A stretch of 42,862 nt of DNA from an uncultured Bacteroidales bacterium (GTDB taxonomy: Bacteria; Bacteroidota; Bacteroidia; Bacteroidales; UBA932): NCBI GenBank assembly GCA_900319855.1, contig ONQC01000020.1:1-42862 (forward strand), in the 5' to 3' direction. Of this stretch, positions 1 to 6,892 are shown piece after piece. Each line of letters begins with the position of its first letter. Within the stretch, counting starts at the first letter, position 1. The notes under the pieces were generated by a model. It had not been told where the DNA came from. It searched no databases and saw only the letters and a list, made by a program, of their open reading frames with translations. A program made the translations under genes and the position numbers.

Positions 1-1
1 T

Positions 2-283
2 GGCAATCAAATCAGTAAGAGTATCTTACTTCTTGCCATCGAAAATTTGACTTCAAATCAGGAACTGGCTCCACGGCTGGCTTATTTCCCGGCATACGAG
101 ATCCTGCTGGACGAATTGCGGGACTACCGCTGGTATGCTCCCGACCTGGTCCATCCCTCCGTCACGGCAGTCGATTACCTATGGGAACGCTTCACGGACT
201 TTGCCCTGGCCGAAGGAGAAAAAGAACAGCTCCTCGCTGCCGAGAAGTTGTTCCGTAGTTCGCAGCACCGTCCGCTGCATTAG
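2..283 (+). CDS. GSCFA domain protein, C-terminal end (partial)
   Basis: This is the 3' end of a gene that begins outside the window. The reading frame is open from the first bases and ends with TAG at 281-283. The visible 93 residues include NQISKS, LAYFPAYEILLDELRDYRWY and HPSVTAVDYLWERF. I recognise these as the C-terminal part of the GSCFA family, found mostly in Bacteroidota and distantly related to SGNH/GDSL hydrolases. The substrate is not known to me. An internal ATG at 47 is not the true start, because the family similarity begins upstream of it. The next gene is convergent and separated by a palindromic spacer. Confidence 0.75.
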   Translation, partial: GNQISKSILLLAIENLTSNQELAPRLAYFPAYEILLDELRDYRWYAPDLVHPSVTAVDYLWERFTDFALAEGEKEQLLAAEKLFRSSQHRPLH

Positions 284-307
284 CTTTTGTTTAAGCGCAT
301 TGTCAAT

Positions 308-423
308 CCTGCAGCCGAAAATATAGTCAGGAGCGATACTCAGCCGCAGCAGACAAGTTCTTCGCTTGCGAAGGACGCAGGATGCGAGAATGGACTGAGC
401 TCCGACTTTTTTTCGGCTGCAGG
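308..423. repeat. Long imperfect palindrome between convergent genes
   Basis: The 151-bp gap between two convergent genes is almost filled by one inverted repeat. The outer arms at 308-321 and 410-423 are perfect 14-bp complements. Inside them, GGAGC and CTCAG (separated by GATA) pair with CTGAGCTCC near 395-403, and a small perfect hairpin (TTCGCTTGCGAA) lies at 361-372. RNA from either strand could fold into a long stem. It could be a bidirectional terminator, a small mobile palindromic repeat, or a structured 3' UTR. No family was recognised. Confidence 0.6.
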
Positions 424-434
424 GTATCAAGCAG

Positions 435-2465
435 TTATCGGTTGAAAGCCTCCAGTCCGGATTGCAGGAATTCCACAAAGCCGTCGACATCGAGATTGTA
501 TCCGCGGATCGGAACCAGCAGGTCGCCGTCGGTGCCGAGCAAGGCGTAGTTCGGCTGGGCATTGACGTTGAAACGGGTCCTGACTATATAGGAATTCTTT
601 CTTCCTAAATCCTTGAGCACTTTCCCGTTATCCAACGTTACCCAATCTTTTTCTTCAAGTTTTGTCTTGTCATCCGTATACAGGGCGACCATGACATAAT
701 CATTCTTCATGATCTCCAGCACCTTCGGATCGCTCCAGACCCGCGCCTCCATTTCCCGGCAGTTGACGCAGCCGTGCCCCGTGATATCCACGAAGACCGG
801 TTTGCCCTCGCGCGCGGATGCGGCCAGTCCCGCCTCGATCGTCGAATACCCCTTCAGTCCGTGCGGCAGGTCCAGGTCCGTGTCGCCGGCTGTGTTCCCG
901 GCGCTGACCGCCAGGGGACCGTCGGCGTGGCTGTACACCACAAAGTCCTGGGTCTCAATGGGCGGGAGGTATCCGGAAAGGGCTTTGAGCGGGGCGCCCC
1001 ACATGCCCGGAATCAGGTAGACGACAAAGGAGAAAACACCAATGACCAGCGCCAGGCGGAATACCGAGAGGGGTTTCTGCTCCGGGCTGTCGTGCGGGAA
1101 CTTGATCTTGCCCAGCAGGTACAGGCCCAGTAGGGAGAAGACCACGATCCAGATGGCCAGGTAGATCTCCCGGTCCAGCAGGCCCCAGTGATACGTCTGG
1201 TCCGCGACGCTGAGGAACTTGAAGCCGAGCGCCACTTCGATGAAGCCCAGCACGACCTTCACGCTGTTCAGCCAGGCGCCGCTCTTCATCTTCGTCAGCA
1301 GGGACGGGAACATGGCCAGGATCGTAAACGGCAGGGCGAAGGCGATGGAGAAGGCCAGCATCGTGACCATCGGGGTCCAGAACTCTCCCTGTGTGGACTT
1401 GATCAGGACCGAGCCGACGATCGGACCGGTGCAGGAGAAGGAGACCAGCACCAGGGTAAGGGCCATGAAGAAAATGCCGGCTAGGCCTTTCTTGTCAGAA
1501 TTCTTGTCGCTCTTGTTGACCAGCGAAGAGGGGAGCGTGATCTCGAATGCCCCGAAGAAGGAAGCCGCGAAGATCATGAACACGGCGAAGAAGATCAGGT
1601 TCGGCAGCCAGTGCGTCGCCAGCCAGTTGAAGATGTCGGCCGTGACGGCATCGCCGCCCACGATCCGGGTGACCAGGATGATGATGCTGATCGGAACGGT
1701 GTAGAGCAAGACGATGAACAGGCCGTACATGAATGCCTTGAAACGGCCGGCCGCAGGGGAGGAGGATCCCTTCATGAAAAAGGAGATCGTCATCGGCACC
1801 ATCGGGAAAACGCAGGGGGTCAGCAGCATCGCAAAGCCCCATAAAATGGCTTCGATGATCAGTGCCCAGAGTCCGGAACGGCCTTCGCTGCCTTCTGAAG
1901 GGTCTTGGATGACTGTACTGTGGCTATCTGAGCTAACATCCTGATTAACATTGTTAGAAACATTATTGTTTAATGTTGTAACATTTTTGTTAACCTCATT
2001 TTCCGCTGTTTTAGCCGCCGATTCCGGACCTTCCAGCGTCACGGAGAAGTCCCAGTCTTCCGGGTTGGCGCAGAACTGATCGCTGCATCCCGTGAAAGTC
2101 ACATACCCCACGGCCTTGCCCGTCTGACCGGTGACGCGGACCTTCTGTCCGAGCTTGAATGTCTCGTAGAAAACCGGATCGCCATTCAGGATCTCCGGGG
2201 TGGTGATATCATACAGCTTCCCTTCCAGCGAACAACCGTCGAGCGTATCAAAGGTGACTGTCGTGGCGGACAGTTCGCACTGGGTACCGTAGGTGTGCCA
2301 CCCGTTGACGGGATTTCCGGTGAAAACGATTTCATACAGGCCTTCTTCAACCTGTCGCGCCTCGGCCCGCCAGCGTACCGTGACCTGCGGAGCCTGGGCA
2401 AAAATGGCAACGTTCCCGAGAAGGAACGCTGCCATCCATGCGAAGAGTATACGGATATGTCTCAT
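435..2465 (-). CDS. dsbD: DsbD-type thiol:disulfide interchange protein
   Basis: This 676-aa inner-membrane protein would carry reducing equivalents from cytoplasmic thioredoxin to periplasmic thiols. Residues 1-23 form a signal peptide ending AIFAQA. The N-terminal DsbD-alpha-like domain has a cysteine pair C127/C132 (GCSDQFC). An Asn/Ser-rich linker follows (about 155-196). The multi-pass DsbD-beta domain has one cysteine in LTPC (C218) and another in SCTGP. The C-terminal thioredoxin-like domain has CVNC at 566-569. All three redox centres of classical DsbD are present. It starts 18 nt after the end of rny on the same strand, so the two are probably co-transcribed. The linker is coded by an AT-rich stretch unlike its surroundings. 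Confidence 0.92.
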   Translation of the reverse strand: MRHIRILFAWMAAFLLGNVAIFAQAPQVTVRWRAEARQVEEGLYEIVFTGNPVNGWHTYGTQCELSATTVTFDTLDGCSLEGKLYDITTPEILNGDPVFYETFKLGQKVRVTGQTGKAVGYVTFTGCSDQFCANPEDWDFSVTLEGPESAAKTAENEVNKNVTTLNNNVSNNVNQDVSSDSHSTVIQDPSEGSEGRSGLWALIIEAILWGFAMLLTPCVFPMVPMTISFFMKGSSSPAAGRFKAFMYGLFIVLLYTVPISIIILVTRIVGGDAVTADIFNWLATHWLPNLIFFAVFMIFAASFFGAFEITLPSSLVNKSDKNSDKKGLAGIFFMALTLVLVSFSCTGPIVGSVLIKSTQGEFWTPMVTMLAFSIAFALPFTILAMFPSLLTKMKSGAWLNSVKVVLGFIEVALGFKFLSVADQTYHWGLLDREIYLAIWIVVFSLLGLYLLGKIKFPHDSPEQKPLSVFRLALVIGVFSFVVYLIPGMWGAPLKALSGYLPPIETQDFVVYSHADGPLAVSAGNTAGDTDLDLPHGLKGYSTIEAGLAASAREGKPVFVDITGHGCVNCREMEARVWSDPKVLEIMKNDYVMVALYTDDKTKLEEKDWVTLDNGKVLKDLGRKNSYIVRTRFNVNAQPNYALLGTDGDLLVPIRGYNLDVDGFVEFLQSGLEAFNR

Positions 2466-2483
2466 GGTTTTCGGGACATGATG

Positions 2484-4028
2484 TTATTTGGCATAGGCGA
2501 CGGAACGGGTCTCGCGGATGACCGTGATCTTGACCTGTCCCGGATACGTCATTTCATTCTGGATCTTCTGGGCGATGTCGGATGAGAGTTTGACGGCCTG
2601 TTCGTCGCTGACTTCCTCCGCACCCACGATGACACGCAGCTCTCGGCCGGCCTGGATGGCGTAGCTCTTGGTCACGCCCGGATAGGATGCGGCCAAGTCT
2701 TCCATGCCTTTGAGGCGCTTGATGTAGGATTCGATGACTTCGCGGCGGGCACCCGGACGGGCGCCGGAAATGGCATCGCCGACCAGGACGATCGGGGAAA
2801 TGATGGACGTCATCTCCGTTTCTTCGTGGTGGGATCCGATCGCATTGCAGATCTCAGGGCGCTCCTTGTACTGCTCGGCGAGTTTCATACCCAACAGGGC
2901 GTGCGGAAGTTCCGGATCCAGGTCGGAGACCTTGCCGATATCGTGCAGGAGACCGGCACGTTTGGCCATCTTGACGTTCAGACCCAGTTCGGAAGCCATG
3001 ATGGCGCAGATGTTGGCCACTTCACGGGAGTGCTGCAGCAGGTTCTGGCCATAGGAAGAGCGGTATTTCATGCGGCCGATCAGCTTGACCAGTTCGATGT
3101 TCATGCCATGGATACCCAGGTCGATGCAGGTACGCTTGCCGGTCTCGAGGATCTCGTCTTCCAACTGTTTCTGGACCTTGGCGACGACCTCCTCGATGCG
3201 GGCCGGGTGGATGCGGCCGTCGATGACAAGCTGGTGCAGGGCCAGGCGGGCGACTTCGCGGCGGACCGGATCGAACGCGGACAGCAGGATGGCATCCGGG
3301 GTGTCGTCCACGACGATCTCAACGCCGGTCGCGGCCTCGAGGGCGCGGATATTGCGGCCCTCACGGCCGATGATGCGGCCCTTGATCTCGTCACTTTCGA
3401 TCGGGAAGGTCGTGACGGCATTCTCAATGGCCGTTTCACTGGCTGTCCGCTGGATCGTGGTGATGACGATGCGTTTGGCCTCCTTGGCGGCATTGAGCCG
3501 GGCCTCGTCCATGGTATCGTTGATATAGGCCTGCGCTTCCGTACGGGCTTCGGCCTTCATGTTCTCGACGAGCTGGTTCTTGGCTTCCTGGGCGGTCATG
3601 CCGGCGACGGCTTCGATCTGTTTGTTGACCTCTGCCTTGAGGCGGTCATATTCCTCGGCTTTGCGCTGGGCATTCTCCCGCTGCGCCTGGAGGCTGTTCT
3701 TCATGTTGTCGGCATCTTTGAGCCGCTTGTCCAGTTCGCTGTTCTTCTGGTTCAGGGTGTTCTCCTTCTGTTTCAGGCGGTTCTCGGTATCGCGGATGGC
3801 AGCGTTCTTTTCGGAGACATATTGCTCATGCTCGCTTTTGAGCTGGAGGAACTTCTCCTTGGCCTGGAGGATCTTTTCTTTCTTGATGTTTTCTCCTTCC
3901 AGTTCCGCTTTTTCCAGGATTTCATCCTTGCGGCCCTTGAGAATGATCCTCCGGACCCCTATATAGACTGCGAGGGCCAGCAGGGCACCGACCACTACGC
4001 CGATCAACAAGGCTATGAATGTGTTCAT
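2484..4028 (-). CDS. rny: Ribonuclease Y
   Basis: Membrane-anchored endoribonuclease that initiates mRNA turnover. The chosen start ([14 protein letters not shown]) gives 514 aa, the usual family length; an upstream in-frame ATG would add 16 residues before the membrane anchor and overlap the poly-T part of a terminator. Order of parts: one N-terminal transmembrane helix, a long charged coiled coil to about residue 200, a KH domain with the [12 protein letters not shown] loop, then an HD domain with the metal-binding LLHDIGK motif and SHHEE. It lies downstream of zapA and 6S RNA and upstream of dsbD. No convincing promoter was seen in the roughly 40 nt between the preceding hairpin and the start, so it may depend on readthrough. 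Confidence 0.95.
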   Translation of the reverse strand: MNTFIALLIGVVVGALLALAVYIGVRRIILKGRKDEILEKAELEGENIKKEKILQAKEKFLQLKSEHEQYVSEKNAAIRDTENRLKQKENTLNQKNSELDKRLKDADNMKNSLQAQRENAQRKAEEYDRLKAEVNKQIEAVAGMTAQEAKNQLVENMKAEARTEAQAYINDTMDEARLNAAKEAKRIVITTIQRTASETAIENAVTTFPIESDEIKGRIIGREGRNIRALEAATGVEIVVDDTPDAILLSAFDPVRREVARLALHQLVIDGRIHPARIEEVVAKVQKQLEDEILETGKRTCIDLGIHGMNIELVKLIGRMKYRSSYGQNLLQHSREVANICAIMASELGLNVKMAKRAGLLHDIGKVSDLDPELPHALLGMKLAEQYKERPEICNAIGSHHEETEMTSIISPIVLVGDAISGARPGARREVIESYIKRLKGMEDLAASYPGVTKSYAIQAGRELRVIVGAEEVSDEQAVKLSSDIAQKIQNEMTYPGQVKITVIRETRSVAYAK

Positions 4029-4063
4029 AAATCTATTTTGGTTTAAGTTCTTTCCTATTAAAT

Positions 4064-4095
4064 AAAAAGCCGGCACTCCATCACGGAATGCCGGC
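4064..4095 (-). terminator. Intrinsic terminator after 6S RNA
   Basis: On the minus strand an 11-bp stem (arms 4085-4095 and 4069-4079, including GCCGGC/GCCGGC) closes a 5-nt loop and is followed by five Ts, then ATTTAATAGG. The one non-Watson-Crick pair is U-G on minus-strand RNA but C-A on plus-strand RNA, so the hairpin fits minus-strand transcription. It separates 6S RNA from rny. Confidence 0.75.
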
Positions 4096-4104
4096 CTGTA
4101 TCCG

Positions 4105-4288
4105 GAAAAAGCCGTCAGTACTCAGTCAGAAAAATCTCTATGACAAGATTTGAGCTCCAGACTGGTTCAGTAATCCTCCGTCCCGGCCGAAACCGGAATC
4201 CCCCTGAGGGTCACCTAGGCCCGCCATCCCCAGTCCAAGTTACTCTGTTCGGTTGAACGTGTTGTTTTCAGCTTCAGGGCTGACGGCT
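4105..4288 (-). ncRNA. ssrS: 6S RNA
   Basis: About 180 nt between zapA and rny with no ORF. The ends form a perfect 9-bp closing stem (4280-4288 with 4110-4118, AGCCGTCAG/CTGACGGCT), followed on the minus strand by TTTTT. Within it, a long open region on both sides leads to an inner stem (CCAGTC/GACTGG, 4230-4235 with 4160-4165) and an apical CCTC/GAGG hairpin. Closing stem, large central bubble and apical stem are the architecture of 6S RNA, which mimics an open promoter and binds RNA polymerase. Its position beside zapA matches the known gene order in other bacteria. The 5' end overlaps the zapA stop codon, so it is probably processed from the zapA transcript. Assigned from fold and context only. 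Confidence 0.8.
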
Positions 4289-4574
4289 ATTTTCCTTCGT
4301 TTTCTATGTAGGACGCGATGTCCGTCTCCACTGCCTGGGCTTCTTTTTCCATCCGGGCGATCCGCGCCTGCAGTTCAAGGCCGTTCATGGCCTCGTTCAG
4401 GGCGACGAAGCACAGGATGTCCAGCTGGGTCTTGGTGGCGAACTTGCCGGAGTAGGCTGCGATCTTGCGGTTCGTAATTTCGGCCGCTTTGCGGATACGC
4501 TCCTCAATCTCAGGGGTCTTGGCCACGAGATTGAACTCCTTGTTCGCTATGGTAACCTTGATTTTCTGGTCCAT
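4287..4574 (-). CDS. zapA: Cell division protein ZapA
   Basis: This 95-aa cytoplasmic protein would bundle FtsZ protofilaments at the division site. The sequence follows the ZapA pattern: a short N-terminal strand region (KIKVTIANKEFNLVA), a helix with EIEERIRKAAEITNRKI, then a long C-terminal helix (DILCFVALNEAMNGLELQ and onward) that forms a coiled coil. The length is typical. It lies 12 nt downstream of a coiled-coil gene on the same strand, and its stop codon overlaps the 5' end of 6S RNA. Confidence 0.9.
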   Translation of the reverse strand: MDQKIKVTIANKEFNLVAKTPEIEERIRKAAEITNRKIAAYSGKFATKTQLDILCFVALNEAMNGLELQARIARMEKEAQAVETDIASYIENEGK

Positions 4575-4586
4575 CGGTTCCTGCTT

Positions 4587-4859
4587 TTATCGCTCCAGCT
4601 GGGCAATGCACTTGTCCAGCTGACGGATCATCTTTTCTATCTTTTCCTTCGCAGCGGGATTCCCGCCTTCGGAGGAAGTGAAAGCCTGGGTCAGTTTGAG
4701 ATTGTCCACCTGTCTTTCCAGTTCAGCAATCCTTTGCCGATACGCTTCATTGGCGGACCGGCTCTCCCGAAGCTCGTCTGCCAGGCGCTCGCGCGCCTGC
4801 TTCTCAGCCTCATAGAGGGCGATCAGTTTTTCGATATGTTGACGGATTCCTTCAAACAT
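4587..4859 (-). CDS. Small coiled-coil protein upstream of zapA
   Basis: 90 residues beginning MFEGIRQHIEKLIALYEAEK. Heptad-like charged segments continue to about residue 60 (ELRESRSANEAYRQRIAELE), followed by a short break (TSSEGGNPAAKEK) and a second helix ending IAQLER. There is no signal peptide or membrane segment. The longer in-frame extension upstream was rejected because it runs through the promoter and antisense to the next gene. A -7 box (TATATTTG on the minus strand, 4886-4893) lies 26 nt before the start. Size, coiled coil and the operon with zapA suggest a division-related partner comparable in position to ZapB, but I see no clear family match. Confidence 0.75.
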   Translation of the reverse strand: MFEGIRQHIEKLIALYEAEKQARERLADELRESRSANEAYRQRIAELERQVDNLKLTQAFTSSEGGNPAAKEKIEKMIRQLDKCIAQLER

Positions 4860-4877
4860 TTTCAGCCAAACTAAGCA

Positions 4878-4893
4878 TATCTTTGCAAATATA
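4878..4893. promoter_or_regulatory. Overlapping divergent -7 boxes
   Basis: TATCTTTG (4878-4885, plus) directly abuts CAAATATA (4886-4893), which reads TATATTTG on the minus strand. Both fit the Bacteroidota -7 consensus TAnnTTTG. The minus-strand box would serve the coiled coil-zapA operon. The plus-strand box could give a long leader to the ECF operon. Neither has a clear TTTG at -33. Confidence 0.5.
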
Positions 4894-4935
4894 ATAAAAA
4901 ATCCAGAGTGCAGAATCATTTTTGGGCAGAATGTT

Positions 4936-4961
4936 TGTAACATTTCGACGGGTCGACCGTC
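4936..4961 (+). promoter_or_regulatory. Candidate ECF-type promoter of the sigma operon
   Basis: TGTAAC at 4936-4941, then 16 nt, then CGTC at 4958-4961. This AAC-N16-CGTC layout is the general pattern of ECF sigma promoters. It lies about 43 nt upstream of the first gene of an operon that encodes an ECF sigma factor, which would fit autoregulation. Confidence 0.4.
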
Positions 4962-5003
4962 TGTTGGAACGAAACCCGGGCTAAACTGACAAAGACAAGC
5001 AAC

Positions 5004-5519
5004 ATGAAAAAGATCCTTATCCTGATACTCACGACCCTGATCGCCTTCGAGGCGGCCCCGGTGAACGCACCGGCCAGGGGCGTAAACAAAACCAAACTCT
5101 CCGCCCTCGTGCGGCAGTACAGGTCCTGCGACGGCTTCGACGTCGTCAGCCTGGGTTCGCTGGGCATGGGCCTGTTGCGCCTGGCCGCCAAGTCTTCCGC
5201 GGATTCCGCCGAGGACCGGCAGGCGTTGAAGGTACTCGATCATTTGAACCGAGTAGTCATTGTCTCATACGAAGATGCCGATCCTGAACTGAAGAATAAG
5301 TTCAATAAAAGCCTGGATAAGGTCCTGGCAGGGCAGGAGACGCTGATGGAGGCCAAGAGTGACGGAGAAACCGTCCGTGTCTTCGGGCAGCTGGCCGATG
5401 ACGGGGATACCCTGACGGATGTCGTCTTGCATGTCCCTGGTTCGGACGCGCTGATTTGCCTGTTCGGCCGTATGTCCTCCAGCCAGATCGGGGACGCCAT
5501 CGCCTTGAACCGACGCTGA
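5004..5519 (+). CDS. DUF4252 protein (first copy)
   Basis: 171 aa, exported by an N-terminal signal (MKKILILILTTLIAFEAAPVNA). The rest matches the DUF4252 pattern of Bacteroidota: a start domain around FDVVSLGSLGMGLLRLAAK, a middle segment describing a strand-rich fold (VVIVSYEDADPELKNKF), and a C-terminal LICLFGRMSSSQIGDAI. The molecular function of DUF4252 is unknown; the family is often found beside ECF sigma genes. The stop codon overlaps the ATG of the sigma gene (TGATG), so translation is probably coupled. A second, diverged copy ends the operon. Confidence 0.8.
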   Translation: MKKILILILTTLIAFEAAPVNAPARGVNKTKLSALVRQYRSCDGFDVVSLGSLGMGLLRLAAKSSADSAEDRQALKVLDHLNRVVIVSYEDADPELKNKFNKSLDKVLAGQETLMEAKSDGETVRVFGQLADDGDTLTDVVLHVPGSDALICLFGRMSSSQIGDAIALNRR

Positions 5520-6025
5520 TGGACCCGGTTCGATTCACGCAGGTGTGGCTTCCGCTCTCCGGGCGGTTCTACAAGGTGGCCTTCTACATCCTGGAGTCGC
5601 GTCCGGCGGCCGAGGATGCGGTGCAAGACCTATATGTCCGCCTTTGGAACGTCCGCGACCAGCTGGACACGGTGCTGAATCCGGCCGCCTATGGCATCTC
5701 GGTGCTGAAAAACCTGTGCCTGGACCGGATCCGTCATGCCGCGGTGGCCCGGACGGAAACGCTCGATCTTCCGCAAGGCATTCCGATTGCCGGAGACGAT
5801 CCGCCGCCGGACCGCCTGCTGGCCGGACGGATGGCCCTGGAACGGCTGAGGGAGCGGATCCGTGCCTTGCCGGATAAACAGCGCCAGGTCGTCCGGATGC
5901 GGATCTTCGAAGGCCTGGAATACGATGAAATCACCGCCCGGACCGGTTTGTCCGGCATCCACTTGCGGGTCCTTTTGAGCAAAGCCCGGAAGACCTTGAA
6001 ACAAGAAATGGAGGATTGGATATGA
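5519..6025 (+). CDS. ECF RNA polymerase sigma factor
   Basis: 168 aa, sigma-70 family ECF subgroup. Region 2 spans about residues 10-75 (FYILESRPAAEDAVQDLYVRLWN, then AYGISVLKNLCLDRIR). Region 4 spans about 110-165 (LPDKQRQVVRMRIFEGLEYDEITARTGLS, then VLLSKARKTLKQ, the helix-turn-helix). The start overlapping the upstream stop was chosen because an upstream in-frame ATG would place about 21 extra residues inside the previous gene. The order DUF4252-sigma-membrane protein-DUF4252 suggests it controls its own operon. Confidence 0.92.
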   Translation: MDPVRFTQVWLPLSGRFYKVAFYILESRPAAEDAVQDLYVRLWNVRDQLDTVLNPAAYGISVLKNLCLDRIRHAAVARTETLDLPQGIPIAGDDPPPDRLLAGRMALERLRERIRALPDKQRQVVRMRIFEGLEYDEITARTGLSGIHLRVLLSKARKTLKQEMEDWI

Positions 6026-6402
6026 AAGACTGGAAAGAAATTGAAAAGATGAGTCCGGAGCAGCTGGAACAATGGGCTGCCGACGTTGAAATCCCCGGGG
6101 ACCTGGAGCGTCGGGTGGGGGAAACCCTGCAGGTTCTCTCCCGGACGGAAGAGGTTCTGGCGGGGCGCCGCTCCCGGACCCTCTGGCTCTCCGTGATCGG
6201 AACGGCTGCCGCCGCAGCCCTGGCCGTCGGACTTATCCTTCCGGGCCCGAACCGCCTCCGGGATACCTATGACGATCCGGCGCTCGCCTATGCCGAAGTA
6301 GAAAAAGCCCTGGGCCGGATCGCAGAGAAAATGCAATATGGGGCGGAGGTTGTCTCCGACTCCCGCGAACAAATGGAAAAACCTTTGAAAATGTTGGAAT
6401 AA
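6022..6402 (+). CDS. Putative anti-sigma factor, single-pass membrane protein
   Basis: 126 aa with ATG overlapping the sigma stop codon (ATGA). The N-terminal half is charged and cytoplasmic in character (MKDWKEIEKMSPEQLEQWAADVEIPGDLERRVGE). One hydrophobic helix follows at about 57-76 (LWLSVIGTAAAAALAVGLIL). The C-terminal part is short and would lie in the periplasm. No zinc-finger motif is present. Position directly behind an ECF sigma gene and the membrane topology support an anti-sigma role; the sequence itself was not matched to a named family. A TTG two codons upstream is an alternative start. Confidence 0.65.
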   Translation: MKDWKEIEKMSPEQLEQWAADVEIPGDLERRVGETLQVLSRTEEVLAGRRSRTLWLSVIGTAAAAALAVGLILPGPNRLRDTYDDPALAYAEVEKALGRIAEKMQYGAEVVSDSREQMEKPLKMLE

Positions 6403-6403
6403 A

Positions 6404-6892
6404 ATGAAGAAAATACTGTTTATCATCGCACTGACCCTGTTGACTGTCAGTACGTTCGCCCAGGACGGGCGGTCCATCTACAATCGCTATTCCGATCTTG
6501 AAACGGTCGAGGCCGTCTACATTTCTCCGGCGATGTTCCGGCTGATCGGACGGATTCCGGACCTCAATGTAGAAAACGAGGACGGGACAAAGACCGACCT
6601 CTCTCCGCTGATCCAATCCCTGACGGGCTTCTACCTGGTATCGACGAGTGACGCCTCCGTCAAGGAGCGTCTTGACAAGGATGTCCAAGCCTTCATGGAC
6701 AAGGGACATTACGAATTGCTGATGGAGGCCAAGGACCACGGCGAAAAGACCCGTATCTACACGGTCGGTGATGAAAAATTCGTCACCAGCCTGGTGATGA
6801 TCGCCTTAGCTGGTGACGAAACGTCCTTTATCTGCCTGGACGGCAAGATCCGCCAGTCCGATATCGACAAGCTGGCCGAAAAGGTCCGCTAA
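6404..6892 (+). CDS. DUF4252 protein (second copy)
   Basis: 162 aa, with a signal peptide (MKKILFIIALTLLTVSTFAQ). It shares the layout of the first DUF4252 protein: YSDLETVEAVYISPAMFRLIG near the start, LMEAKDHGEKTRIY in the middle (compare LMEAKSDGETVRVF in the first copy), and FICLDGKIRQSDIDKLAEKV at the end. It starts one base after the putative anti-sigma gene. Its stop codon overlaps the stop codon of the convergent kinase gene. Function unknown; probably a target or sensor of the sigma system. Confidence 0.8.
   Translation: MKKILFIIALTLLTVSTFAQDGRSIYNRYSDLETVEAVYISPAMFRLIGRIPDLNVENEDGTKTDLSPLIQSLTGFYLVSTSDASVKERLDKDVQAFMDKGHYELLMEAKDHGEKTRIYTVGDEKFVTSLVMIALAGDETSFICLDGKIRQSDIDKLAEKVR

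Noticed and set aside
179-562. Minus-strand frame spanning the first palindrome
   Set aside because: It runs through the palindrome and into dsbD and GSCFA in wrong frames; no protein features.
2826-4046. 406-codon frame antisense to rny
   Set aside because: Repetitive Leu/Val/Asp-rich shadow of the rny coiled coil.
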